Below, piece by piece: positions 8,548 through 17,009 of a stretch of 64,000 nt of DNA. The position numbers and the translations under genes were made by a program. The notes under the pieces were generated by a model. That model made no database searches, had not been told where the DNA came from, and saw only the letters and a program-made list of their open reading frames with translations. Source of the stretch: an uncultured Oscillospiraceae bacterium (lineage in GTDB: Bacteria > Bacillota > Clostridia > Oscillospirales > Oscillospiraceae); the NCBI GenBank assembly GCA_902478785.1, contig CABSMJ010000002.1, forward strand, positions 136,854 through 200,853. The letters run 5' to 3'. How positions within the stretch are numbered: the stretch's first letter is position 1; each line of letters opens with the position of its first letter.

Positions 8548-9258
8548 ATGGAAGAGAGACTGCAAAAATTGATTTCAGCGGCGGGAATCTGCTCCCGCCG
8601 CCATGCGGAGGCGCTGCTGGCGGAGGGAAAGGTCACCGTCAACGGCGCCCCCGCCCATGTGGGCGACCGGGCTGACCCGGACCGGGATGAGATCCGGGTG
8701 GACGGCGTGCTGCTGACGCGGCAGGAAAAGATGGTCTATCTCATGCTCAACAAGCCCAGAGGCGTGGTCACCACGCTTCAGGATGAAAAGGGACGGCCCA
8801 CGGTTGCGGACCTGGTGAAGGACTGCGGTGCCCGGGTCTATCCCGTGGGGCGGCTGGATATGGACTCCGAGGGGCTGCTTTTGCTGACTAACGACGGCGC
8901 CCTGATGCAGCGTCTGCTGCACCCCTCTTTTGGGGTGGACAAGACCTATCGGGTGGTGGTGGCCGGTGCGGTGGGACAGGCTGCCCGGCGTCTGGCGGCA
9001 GTGAGGGCTCTGGAGGATGGAACGACCATCCGGCCTGCCCAGGTAGAGACCATGCGTCGAGGCGGAGAGACAGCGGAGCTGGAGATCACCATCCACGAGG
9101 GGAAAAACCGCCAGATCAGGCGCATGTGCGCCCTCTGCGACCTACACGTCAAACGGCTGCAGCGGGTGCGGGAGCACAGCCTCTGCCTGGGAGAGCTTCC
9201 ACCTGGAAAATGGAGGTATCTGACCGAGGAGGAGATTGCGGACCTTCAGCAGGCGTAG
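8548..9258 (+). CDS. rluB: Pseudouridine synthase, RsuA/RluB family
   Basis: A 236-residue enzyme with an N-terminal S4 RNA-binding domain (about residues 3-50) and a catalytic domain with the GRLDMDSEGLLLLTNDG motif; the catalytic Asp is D104. The HEGKNRQIRRM motif follows near residue 170. It isomerises uridine to pseudouridine in rRNA; RluB acts on 23S rRNA. ATG 8548 is chosen because the longer reading runs back into the dacF-like gene and lacks the S4 start. It lies 5 bases after the upstream stop. The RluB versus RsuA distinction is by genome convention in Firmicutes. Confidence 0.9.
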   Translation: MEERLQKLISAAGICSRRHAEALLAEGKVTVNGAPAHVGDRADPDRDEIRVDGVLLTRQEKMVYLMLNKPRGVVTTLQDEKGRPTVADLVKDCGARVYPVGRLDMDSEGLLLLTNDGALMQRLLHPSFGVDKTYRVVVAGAVGQAARRLAAVRALEDGTTIRPAQVETMRRGGETAELEITIHEGKNRQIRRMCALCDLHVKRLQRVREHSLCLGELPPGKWRYLTEEEIADLQQA

Positions 9259-9294
9259 ATTCCCTGGAAAATTCTAAAAAAAGGGAAAGAATGG

Positions 9295-9322
9295 TTGAAT
9301 TCAGCTGAAAACGTGATAAAAT
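9295..9322 (+). promoter_or_regulatory. Promoter for the RpiR regulator operon
   Basis: TTGAAT (9295-9300), a 16-bp spacer and TAAAAT (9317-9322) lie about 45 bases upstream of the GTG start at 9368. Confidence 0.55.
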
Positions 9323-9367
9323 ATTCTCCGAATGAAGTGATATTTCAACGGGTAGGAGAGAGACAAC

Positions 9368-10252
9368 GTGGAAAAGGGCAACGCAGCGTCAAGACATATT
9401 TTACAGAGAATCAAAGGACGAATGAGTGAGTTTTCCAAGGGACAAAAGCTCATAGCCCGATACATTTTGGACAATTATGATAAAGCGGCTTTCATGACTG
9501 CCAGCCGACTGGGAAAAACCGTCCATGTCAGCGAGTCCACCGTGGTCCGCTTCGCCTCGGAGCTGGGCTACGACGGGTATCCCAGTATGCAAAAGGCCCT
9601 GCAGGAAATGATTCGTACCAAATTGACCTCCATCCAGCGCATCCAGGCTGCGGACAACCAGTTCTCCGGCCAGGATCTGGCCACGGCAGTGATGCAGTCC
9701 GACATGGAGAAGCTGCGTCTTGCCATTGAAGAGATGGACCAGGCCAACTTCGACCGGGTGGTGGACAAGCTGATGAACGCCCGCCATATCTACATATTGG
9801 GGGTCCGTTCCTCGTCTTTTGTGGCAGGATATCTGCATTTTTACCTGCATATGCTCTTTGAAAATGTCACGCTGGTGCAATCCAACGCGGCGGGGGAGAT
9901 CTTTGAGCAGCTCTTCCGCATCGGTCCGGGGGATGTGATTCTGGCCATCAGCTTCCCCCGCTATTCCAAGGTGACTGTCAACACCGTCCAGTTTGCCGCG
10001 GACCGGGGCTGTGACGTGGTGGCCATCACCGACAGCGAGGTCTCGCCGCTCTATCAGCTGGCCAGCGCCTCCTTGCTGGCCAGAAGTGAGATGATCTCCT
10101 TTGTGGACTCCATGGTGGCGCCGCTCTCCCTCATCAACGCACTGATCGTGGCGCTGGGAAACCGGATGAATAAGGACCTGGCGGAGACCTTTGAGGAGTT
10201 GGAGGATATCTGGGACCGGTACGGCGTGTTTGGAAAGGCGGAAGATGTCTAA
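9368..10252 (+). CDS. MurR/RpiR family transcriptional regulator (HTH + SIS)
   Basis: A 294-residue regulator. The N-terminal RpiR-type HTH (about residues 15-90) includes MTASRLGKTVHVSESTVVRF, and a C-terminal SIS domain (about 130-270) would bind a phosphosugar. This family senses sugar phosphates or cell-wall amino sugars. The GTG start has AGGAG about 10 bases upstream. It overlaps the next gene by 8 bp, so it is cotranscribed with a flavoprotein and then the cmk-plsC-ispH-rpsA genes, an unexpected set for a sugar regulator. The ligand is not predictable from sequence. Confidence 0.93.
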   Translation: MEKGNAASRHILQRIKGRMSEFSKGQKLIARYILDNYDKAAFMTASRLGKTVHVSESTVVRFASELGYDGYPSMQKALQEMIRTKLTSIQRIQAADNQFSGQDLATAVMQSDMEKLRLAIEEMDQANFDRVVDKLMNARHIYILGVRSSSFVAGYLHFYLHMLFENVTLVQSNAAGEIFEQLFRIGPGDVILAISFPRYSKVTVNTVQFAADRGCDVVAITDSEVSPLYQLASASLLARSEMISFVDSMVAPLSLINALIVALGNRMNKDLAETFEELEDIWDRYGVFGKAEDV

Positions 10253-11480
10253 GATTGTGGTGATCGGCGGCGGTGCCGCCGGATTGATGGCCGCCATCAC
10301 GGCGGCGGAGCAGGGGGCACATGTCACTCTGCTGGAGCCCAACGAACGTCTGGGCAAAAAACTGAACATCACGGGCAAGGGCCGGTGCAATGTCACCAAT
10401 GATGCCTCCTGTCAGGAACTGCTGGCCAATGTGCCTCACAACGGACGCTTTTTGTACAGCGCCTTTTCCCGCTTTGACGGTCGGGATACTATGGCCTTTT
10501 TTGAGGATTTAGGTGTGCCTCTGAAGGTGGAACGGGGCAGACGGGTGTTTCCCGTGTCGGACCGGGCTTTCGACATCAGCGGCGCGCTGGAACGCCGGGC
10601 CCGGCAGCTCCATGTGGCGGTCCTGCGGCAGCGGGCAGAACATCTGGAGGTCCGGGACGGCACAGTCTGCGGCGTGCGCTGCGGAGCAGGGGAGACTCTT
10701 CCGGCGGACCGGGTCATTCTGGCCACCGGCGGCGTATCCTATCCTGCCACCGGCTCCACCGGTGACGGACATCGGATGGCCCAAGAGGTTGGCCACACGG
10801 TGACGCCTCTGCGGGGCTCTCTGGTTCCGCTGCGGGAGAAGGGGACTCAGTGTGCCCAGCTTCAGGGATTGAGTCTGCGGAACGTGGAGCTGACGGTGCT
10901 GGAGAGCGGCAAAAAGATCTATACAGACTTTGGGGAACTGCTGTTTACCCACTTTGGGGTCAGCGGTCCCCTGATTTTGTCTGCCTCCGCCCATATGCGG
11001 AAGTTCGGCCAGAAGGAGTATCGCCTGGAGATCGACCTGAAGCCGGCTCTGGATGAGCCTACGCTGGACCGGCGGTTGCTGTCGGACTTTGAAAAGTACT
11101 GCAACAGCGACTTCTGCAATGCGTTGGTGGATCTGCTGCCCCATAAGCTGATCCCCGTCTTTGTGGAGGCCAGCGGAGTGGATGCCCATCAGAAGGTCCA
11201 CTCCATCACCCGGGAGGAGCGACACCAGATACTGCATCTGCTCAAGCACTGGCCCGTGGAGATCGAAGGGCCCATGCCGGTGGAGAATGCCATTGTGACC
11301 TCCGGGGGAGTCAAGGTAAAAGAAATCGATCCCAAGACAATGGAATCAAAAGCTGTAAAGGGATTATACTTCGCAGGAGAAATCATCGATGTGGATGCCT
11401 ATACCGGTGGATTCAATCTGCAGATTGCCTGGGCCACCGGCCGGGCTGCCGGTCTGGCCGCCGCGGCGGAGCAGGAATGA
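10245..11480 (+). CDS. HI0933/YhiN family FAD-dependent oxidoreductase
   Basis: A 411-residue flavoprotein of the HI0933 (YhiN/YtfP) family. It shows the FAD Rossmann motif GGGAAGLMAA at residues 8-17, the family signature KLNITGKGRCNVTN, and a C-terminal GLYFAGEIIDVDAYTGGFN segment that closes the FAD site. The physiological substrate is unknown. ATG 10245 overlaps the RpiR gene stop by 8 bp; the longer in-frame reading from 10191 is rejected because it lies inside the RpiR gene. In many Firmicutes this gene precedes cmk, as here. Confidence 0.92.
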   Translation: MSKIVVIGGGAAGLMAAITAAEQGAHVTLLEPNERLGKKLNITGKGRCNVTNDASCQELLANVPHNGRFLYSAFSRFDGRDTMAFFEDLGVPLKVERGRRVFPVSDRAFDISGALERRARQLHVAVLRQRAEHLEVRDGTVCGVRCGAGETLPADRVILATGGVSYPATGSTGDGHRMAQEVGHTVTPLRGSLVPLREKGTQCAQLQGLSLRNVELTVLESGKKIYTDFGELLFTHFGVSGPLILSASAHMRKFGQKEYRLEIDLKPALDEPTLDRRLLSDFEKYCNSDFCNALVDLLPHKLIPVFVEASGVDAHQKVHSITREERHQILHLLKHWPVEIEGPMPVENAIVTSGGVKVKEIDPKTMESKAVKGLYFAGEIIDVDAYTGGFNLQIAWATGRAAGLAAAAEQE

Positions 11481-11506
11481 GAGAGAATAAAAGGGAGAGA
11501 GAAAGC

Positions 11507-12193
11507 ATGCAGCAGGAGAAGTTGGTTTCCGTTGCCATCGACGGTCCCTCCGGGGCGGGCAAGAGCACCCTGGCCAAGAGTGTGGCGGCGGAACTGGGCT
11601 ATGTCTATGTGGACACCGGTGCTATCTATCGCACCATCGGATATTTTGTGCGCAGCCGTGGGGCAGACCCTGGAGACGCGGAGTCCGTACGGGAACTTCT
11701 ACCGGAGATCCAGGTGGAAATGATGTATAGTAAAGATGGTTTACAGCACATGCTGCTCAATGGAAAGGACGTGACGGAGGAGATCCGCAAGCCGGAGATC
11801 TCCCGGTGCGCCTCCATTGTGTCGGCCCACGCCTGTGTGCGGGATTTCCTGCTGGAGATGCAGCGGGAGGCAGCCCGCCGGCACAGTGTGGTGATGGACG
11901 GACGGGATATCGGCACGGTGGTGCTGCCTGAGGCGGACGTGAAGATCTACCTCACCGCTTCGCCGGAGATCCGCGCCCGCCGCCGGTGCCTGGAGCTGGA
12001 GCAGCGGGGAACCCCACAGCCCTATGAGCAGGTGCTGGAGGAGCTGCGCCAGCGGGATTGGGACGACACCCACCGGGAGGTGGCGCCTTTGCGGGTGGCT
12101 GCGGATGCAGTGACGGTGGACACCAGCGAATTGGATTTTGCAGGCAGCCGTCAGGCTCTTTTGCAGGTGATCCGGGAGAAGGTGGGACAATGA
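11507..12193 (+). CDS. cmk: Cytidylate kinase
   Basis: Cmk phosphorylates CMP and dCMP to the diphosphates. The 228-residue protein has the nucleotide P-loop GPSGAGKST at residues 13-21. VDTGAIYR, GRDIGTVVLPEADVKIYLTA and the RRCLELEQRG lid region follow. ATG 11507 is chosen because AAGGGAGAG lies about 8 bases upstream; an upstream ATG at 11477 overlapping the previous stop would add ten unusual charged residues. It overlaps plsC by 4 bp (ATGA). Confidence 0.95.
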   Translation: MQQEKLVSVAIDGPSGAGKSTLAKSVAAELGYVYVDTGAIYRTIGYFVRSRGADPGDAESVRELLPEIQVEMMYSKDGLQHMLLNGKDVTEEIRKPEISRCASIVSAHACVRDFLLEMQREAARRHSVVMDGRDIGTVVLPEADVKIYLTASPEIRARRRCLELEQRGTPQPYEQVLEELRQRDWDDTHREVAPLRVAADAVTVDTSELDFAGSRQALLQVIREKVGQ

Positions 12194-12786
12194 ACGAGCA
12201 TTTTTTTCACGTTGTCTGGAGAGTTGTGGGCCCCATTCTTCGCTTTTTCTACCCCCTTGAGGTCTCTGGGCTGGAGAATCTCCCGGCCAGCGGGGCCATG
12301 CTCTGTCCCAACCACAGCAGCCTCTGGGACCCTGTTTTGCTGGCGATCACCACGCCCATTGATTATCACCTGCGTATCATGGCCAAGGAGGAGCTCTTCC
12401 GAATTCCTCTGCTGGGTCCCATCATTTCCCGTTTGGGTGCGTTCCCGGTCAGCCGGGGAAATTCGGACATTCAATCGGTCAAGACGGCCATCCGTGCCAT
12501 TCGAGACGGGGAGAACCTGCTGATCTTTCCCGAGGGGACCCGGGTGGATCATCCCGGTCAGGTGCGGGCCAAGAGCGGCGTGGCGGTGATTGCCGTCCGC
12601 ACCGGGGCGGTGATGGTTCCTGTCTATGTGGACGGAAAGAAGCACCTCTTTCACCGGACGCGCCTGATTATTGGCCATCCTGTGACGCCGGTCTATACCG
12701 GACGGCACGGCACAGCGGAGGAGATGCAGGACATCGCCGATGAGGTGCTTCGCCGGGCCTATGCGCTGGGAGGGGAGACGCTGTGA
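12190..12786 (+). CDS. plsC: 1-acyl-sn-glycerol-3-phosphate acyltransferase
   Basis: PlsC makes phosphatidic acid from lysophosphatidic acid at the membrane. The 198-residue protein carries the acyltransferase motifs NHSSLWD (catalytic H42 and D47) and FPEGTR (113-118), followed by VPVYVDG. An N-terminal hydrophobic patch could anchor it. The ATG overlaps the cmk TGA and its own stop overlaps the ispH-rpsA start (GTGA), so the three genes are tightly coupled. It supplies the step after PlsY, encoded about 11 kb upstream. Confidence 0.95.
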   Translation: MNEHFFHVVWRVVGPILRFFYPLEVSGLENLPASGAMLCPNHSSLWDPVLLAITTPIDYHLRIMAKEELFRIPLLGPIISRLGAFPVSRGNSDIQSVKTAIRAIRDGENLLIFPEGTRVDHPGQVRAKSGVAVIAVRTGAVMVPVYVDGKKHLFHRTRLIIGHPVTPVYTGRHGTAEEMQDIADEVLRRAYALGGETL

Positions 12787-14741
12787 AGGTACTTCTTGCC
12801 AAAAGCGCCGGCTTTTGCTATGGCGTGGAGCGGGCGGTGAAGCTGGCCCGGGATACCGCTGCGGAGAGAGGCTCTTGCTGGATGCTGGGCGACATCATCC
12901 ACAACAGCCACGTGGTGGAGGAGCTGGACCATATGGGCGTCCGCCGGACTGATGACCCGGCCGCCTTGCAGGCCGGAGACACCGTGCTGATCCGTTCCCA
13001 TGGGGAGCTGCGATCGGTGTTGGAGGGGCTGGAGGAGAAGGGAGTGGCCTGTGTCAACGCCACCTGTCCCAATGTCATGCGCATCCAGCGTCTGGTGGCT
13101 CAGGCTGAAGCGGAGGGCCGCCGGCCGGTCATCATCGGCGAGCCCCATCACCCGGAGGTCATGGGCGTGGCCAGCTGGTGCCGCCGGCCGTTGGTTTTTG
13201 ACGGACCGGAGATGGCCCAGGCCTGGGCCATGGAGGAGCCTTCTCACCGGGAGATTCCTCTGACAGTGGTGGCACAGACCACTTGTATTCGGTCGCTTTT
13301 TGAAGCTTCTGAAAAAATCCTAAAAAAACTGTGTACAAATGTGAAAATATTTGATACAATATGTGATGCTACGCATAAACGTCAATCTGAAGCGGCTCAG
13401 ATCGCCGCCCAGGTGGACGTGATGGTTGTGGTAGGGGACCGTAAAAGCGCGAACACCAAACATTTGACGGAGATTTGCAACAAGAGATGTTCTCAAGTCC
13501 ACCAGATCGAGGAGGCGGACGAGCTCTCGCCGGATTGGTTCGATGGTTGCTCTGTCGCGGGTCTTACGGCTGGCGCATCCACGCCTGCGGGCATCATTAA
13601 GGAGGTATATGCAACCATGAGTGAAGAAATCAAGGCCGTCGAGGGCAGCGAGGAATCCTTTGAGGAATTACTGGAAAAATCCTTCAAGACTTTAAATACA
13701 GGAGAAAAGGTTACCGGTATTGTGACCGCCGTCACCCCCACTGAGGTGCAGGTGGACGTGGGCGCCAAGCAGGCCGCTTACATCAAGGCCAGCGAGCTCA
13801 GCGACGATCCCAACGTCAAGCCTGAGGACGTGGTGAAGGTGGGCGATGAGATCGAGGCCTACATCGTCCGCGTCAACGACGTGGAGGGCTTCGCCGAGCT
13901 GTCCAAGAAGCGTCTGGATACCGTCAAGGTCTGGGAGAACATCGAGCAGGCCGTGGAGGACAAGACTGTCCTGGAGGGCATCATCACCGAGGAGAACAAG
14001 GGCGGCCTGGTGGCTTCCGTCAAGGGCGTCCGGGTGTTCATCCCCGCTTCCCAGAGCGGCATGCCCCGGGGTGCTGACCTGTCCACGATGGTCAAGCAGA
14101 AGGTCCAGCTGCGCATCACTGAGGTCAACCGTGCCCGCCGCCGTGTGGTGGGTTCCATCCGTGCCGTGCAGGAGGAGGCCCGCAAGGCCGCTCAGGCCGA
14201 AGTGTGGGCCAACATCGAGGTGGGCAAGCACTACACCGGCGTGGTCAAGTCCATGACCTCCTATGGCGTGTTTGTGGACATCGGTGGTGTGGACGGTATG
14301 GTACATATCTCCGAGCTGAGCTGGAGCCGTATCAAGACCCCCGCTGAGGTTGTGTCCGTGGGCGATACCCTGGATGTGTACGTCATCTCCTATGACCCCG
14401 AGAAGCGTAAGATCTCTCTGGGCGTCAAGGACCGCAGCATCAACCCCTGGGAGAAGTTCATGGAGACCTATCATGTGGGCGACGTGGCTTCCGTCAAGAT
14501 CGTCAAGCTGATGAGCTTCGGTGCCTTCGCCGAGGTCGTGCCCGGTGTGGACGGCCTGATTCACATCTCCCAGATCGCCGACCGCCGCATTGACAAGCCC
14601 GAGGATGTGCTGTCCGAGGGTCAGGTGGTGGACGCCAAGATCACCGCTGTGGATGAGGAGAAGCAGAAGATCTCCCTGTCCATCCGTGCGCTGCTGACTC
14701 CCGCTGCGGAGGAAGAGCCCGCCGGCGACGACGCTGAGTAA
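12783..14741 (+). CDS. ispH-rpsA: IspH (HMBPP reductase) fused to ribosomal protein S1
   Basis: A 652-residue bifunctional protein, a fusion known in Clostridia. Residues 1-278 are IspH, the [4Fe-4S] enzyme producing IPP and DMAPP at the end of the MEP pathway; its cluster cysteines are C12 (FCYGVERA), C95 (NATCPNV) and C194 (TICDATHKR). Residues 279-652 form an S1-type protein with four S1 RNA-binding domains (about 300-365, 380-445, 470-540, 555-625). The GTG start overlaps plsC. At the junction AGGAGG (13600-13605) lies 11 bases before in-frame ATG 13617, so a separate S1 protein could also be made; the same bases encode the conserved KEV of IspH, so this may be coincidental. A strong terminator follows. 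Confidence 0.95.
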   Translation: MKVLLAKSAGFCYGVERAVKLARDTAAERGSCWMLGDIIHNSHVVEELDHMGVRRTDDPAALQAGDTVLIRSHGELRSVLEGLEEKGVACVNATCPNVMRIQRLVAQAEAEGRRPVIIGEPHHPEVMGVASWCRRPLVFDGPEMAQAWAMEEPSHREIPLTVVAQTTCIRSLFEASEKILKKLCTNVKIFDTICDATHKRQSEAAQIAAQVDVMVVVGDRKSANTKHLTEICNKRCSQVHQIEEADELSPDWFDGCSVAGLTAGASTPAGIIKEVYATMSEEIKAVEGSEESFEELLEKSFKTLNTGEKVTGIVTAVTPTEVQVDVGAKQAAYIKASELSDDPNVKPEDVVKVGDEIEAYIVRVNDVEGFAELSKKRLDTVKVWENIEQAVEDKTVLEGIITEENKGGLVASVKGVRVFIPASQSGMPRGADLSTMVKQKVQLRITEVNRARRRVVGSIRAVQEEARKAAQAEVWANIEVGKHYTGVVKSMTSYGVFVDIGGVDGMVHISELSWSRIKTPAEVVSVGDTLDVYVISYDPEKRKISLGVKDRSINPWEKFMETYHVGDVASVKIVKLMSFGAFAEVVPGVDGLIHISQIADRRIDKPEDVLSEGQVVDAKITAVDEEKQKISLSIRALLTPAAEEEPAGDDAE

Positions 14742-14770
14742 GCAAAATTACCTGAAACAGGGAAGAGAAA

Positions 14771-14801
14771 GGGAACGGACTTTCGTCCGTTCCCTTTTTT
14801 T
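14771..14801 (+). terminator. Terminator of the cmk-plsC-ispH-rpsA operon
   Basis: A perfect 10-bp stem GGGAACGGAC / GTCCGTTCCC with a TTTC loop is followed by seven T. Confidence 0.95.
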
Positions 14802-14843
14802 GCGTAAACGTAAGAAAAAAATTTGAGAAATAGGGGACAGGCA

Positions 14844-14872
14844 TTGCAATTCCTCTGGGGATTTGTTATAAT
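14844..14872 (+). promoter_or_regulatory. Strong promoter for the CoA-transferase gene
   Basis: TTGCAA (14844-14849), 17 bp, then a consensus TATAAT (14867-14872); the ATG is 88 bases downstream. Confidence 0.85.
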
Positions 14873-14959
14873 ATTATCAATCTATCTCTGGAATCAACTG
14901 GCAACAAGATCGGCAAGAGTTCAAATCCTGGCAATCATAAAATAGGGAGGAACCGTACC

Positions 14960-16300
14960 ATGAATTACGCAGCAGAGTATCAGAACAAGCTGACCACTGC
15001 CGAGAAGGCCGTACAGGTGGTCAAGTCCGGTGACTGGGTGGACTATGGCTGGTGCACCAACCATCCTGTGGCGCTGGATAAGGCCCTGGCCGCCCGTAAG
15101 GATGAGCTGACCGACGTGAAGGTCCGCGGCGGCGTCACCATGTGGATGCCCGAGATCTGCCAGGCGGAGGACGCCGGTGAGCATTTCACCTGGCATTCCT
15201 GGCACTGCAGCGGTGTGGACCGCAAGATCATCAAGAAGGGTATGGGTTACTTCAGCCCCATCCGCTATTCTGAGCTGCCCCGTTACTACCGTGAGAACGT
15301 GGACGTGGATGTGGCCATGATCCAGGTCACCCCCATGGATAGCCACGGCAACTTTAACTTTGGCTTGGCTGCCTCTCATCTGGCGGACATGCTGGCTAAG
15401 GCCAAGACCGTCATCGTGGAAGTCAACAAGAATATGCCCTGGGTCTTTGGCCTCACCGGCAGCGAGATCAACATCAAGGACGTGGATATGGTCGTGGAAG
15501 GCGACAATCCTGCCATTGCTCAGCTGGGCGGCGGCGGTGAGCCCTCCGACGTGGACAAGGTTGTGGCCAAGCTGATCGTGGAGCAGATCCCCAACGGCGC
15601 CTGCTTGCAGTTGGGTATCGGCGGTATGCCCAATGCCGTGGGTTCCATGATCGCCCAGTCCGACCTGACCGACCTGGGCGTACATACCGAGATGTATGTG
15701 GACGGTTTCGTGGATATGGCCATGGCTGGCAAGCTGACGGGCCGCAACAAGGCGCTGGACAAGGGCCGTCAGGTCTATGCCTTCGCCGCCGGTAGCCAGA
15801 AGCTCTATGATTATATCAACCGCAATCCCGACGTCATGGCCGCTCCCGTGGAGTACACCAACGACGTCCGCGTTCTGGCGCAGCTGGACAACTTCATCTC
15901 CATCAATAACGCCATCGACATGGACCTCTATGGCCAGGTCAACGCTGAGTCTGCCGGCACCAAGCACATCTCCGGCACCGGCGGTCAGCTGGACTTCGTC
16001 ATGGGCGCCTATCTGTCCCACGGCGGCAAGAGCTTCATCTGCATGTCCTCCACCGTCACCGGCAAGGACGGCAGCGTGAAGAGCCGTATCGTTCCCACCC
16101 TGACTCCCGGCTCCATTGCCACCGATCCCCGCTCCTGCGTCCAGTATCTGGTCACTGAGTACGGTATGATCAACCTCAAGGGCCTGAGCACCTGGGAGCG
16201 CAGCGAGGCCATCATCAGCATCGCCCATCCTGACTTCCGCGAGGAGCTGATTCAGGCTGCTGAGAAGATGCAGATCTGGCGCCGCTCCAACAAGCGCTAA
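14960..16300 (+). CDS. but: Butyryl-CoA:acetate CoA-transferase-like (acetyl-CoA hydrolase/transferase family)
   Basis: A 446-residue family I CoA-transferase. The sequence is close to gut But enzymes: GDWVDYGWCT near residue 24, the glycine motif QLGIGGMPNAVG at 217-228, HTEMYVDGF at 242-250 with the likely catalytic Glu E244, and GAYLSHGGKSFIC. But moves CoA from butyryl-CoA to acetate, releasing butyrate and regenerating acetyl-CoA. Related enzymes use 4-hydroxybutyrate, propionate or other acids, so exact acceptor use needs assay. GGAGG lies about 10 bases upstream. The gene is monocistronic, with its own consensus promoter and a terminator. Codon use is highly biased, suggesting strong expression. 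Confidence 0.88.
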   Translation: MNYAAEYQNKLTTAEKAVQVVKSGDWVDYGWCTNHPVALDKALAARKDELTDVKVRGGVTMWMPEICQAEDAGEHFTWHSWHCSGVDRKIIKKGMGYFSPIRYSELPRYYRENVDVDVAMIQVTPMDSHGNFNFGLAASHLADMLAKAKTVIVEVNKNMPWVFGLTGSEINIKDVDMVVEGDNPAIAQLGGGGEPSDVDKVVAKLIVEQIPNGACLQLGIGGMPNAVGSMIAQSDLTDLGVHTEMYVDGFVDMAMAGKLTGRNKALDKGRQVYAFAAGSQKLYDYINRNPDVMAAPVEYTNDVRVLAQLDNFISINNAIDMDLYGQVNAESAGTKHISGTGGQLDFVMGAYLSHGGKSFICMSSTVTGKDGSVKSRIVPTLTPGSIATDPRSCVQYLVTEYGMINLKGLSTWERSEAIISIAHPDFREELIQAAEKMQIWRRSNKR

Positions 16301-16320
16301 AAAAGAGCCAACTGCTTTTC

Positions 16321-16356
16321 AGAAAAGGACGCCAAAGGGTGTCCTTTTCTTTTTTA
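16321..16356 (+). terminator. Terminator of the CoA-transferase gene
   Basis: GAAAAGGACGCC pairs with GGTGTCCTTTTC around an AAAG loop, followed by a T tract. Confidence 0.9.
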
Positions 16357-16399
16357 GGCCAGGGCAGTCTCTGCAAGAGCCCCTTGGTGAAAGTCCGGC

Positions 16400-16427
16400 T
16401 TGTATTTCATGGAATTCCATGTATAAT
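16400..16427 (+). promoter_or_regulatory. Promoter for the carD-like / ispD / ispF operon
   Basis: TTGTAT (16400-16405), 16 bp, then TATAAT (16422-16427), 80 bases before the start codon. Confidence 0.6.
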
Positions 16428-16507
16428 AAACTTATACGATTCTTACAGTTTTGAGGTGTTTTATTCGGAAATTGCGTCTGTGTGAATGAAAAAATGGAGG
16501 AAAACAT

Positions 16508-16999
16508 ATGTTTAGCATCGGAGACAGGGTGGTCCATCCCATGCACGGTGCCGGCATCATTGACGGAATCGTGGAAGAGAAGGTCGGCGGTGACAGGCGG
16601 TCGTACTATGTCTTTCGCCTAATTGTGGGCGGTCTGGTGCTGAAAATTCCGGTTGCAGGAAGTTCCTCCATTGGTCTGCGGGCCATCCTGGACCGGGAGA
16701 GCGTAGAGCAGGTTCTGGAGGCGCTGCCCGCCCTGTCTGCGGAGATGTCCTCCAACTGGAGCAGACGCTATCGGGAAAATCTGGAGCGGCTCAAGACCGG
16801 GGACCTCTACGAGGTGGCACGGGTCATCAAGGGCCTGATGGGCCGGGACCGGGAGAAGGGACTGTCCACGGGAGAGCGGAAAATGCTGCACAACGCGAAA
16901 CAGATCCTGGTCTCGGAGATCATGCTCATTGAGGGCACCGGCTATCAGGAGACGGAAAAGCGGGTGACTGCAGCGGCGCAAAGCCGCGGCGCCGGATAA
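16508..16999 (+). CDS. CarD family transcriptional regulator
   Basis: A 163-residue protein with the N-terminal CarD/TRCF RNA-polymerase-interacting domain: FSIGDRVVHPMHGAGII at residues 2-18, then a beta-rich region. The helical C-terminal DNA-binding region follows (ARVIKGLMGRDREKGLSTGE about 115-134). CarD proteins bind RNA polymerase beta and stabilise open complexes. TGGAGG lies about 7 bases upstream. ispD and ispF follow, an order seen in many Firmicutes. Confidence 0.92.
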   Translation: MFSIGDRVVHPMHGAGIIDGIVEEKVGGDRRSYYVFRLIVGGLVLKIPVAGSSSIGLRAILDRESVEQVLEALPALSAEMSSNWSRRYRENLERLKTGDLYEVARVIKGLMGRDREKGLSTGERKMLHNAKQILVSEIMLIEGTGYQETEKRVTAAAQSRGAG

Positions 17000-17009
17000 G
17001 GAGAGGGGA

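Noticed and set aside
14915..14940. GAGTTCAAATCCTGG resembles a tRNA T-loop
   Set aside because: No acceptor, D or anticodon arms could be folded around it; coincidental sequence in a leader.
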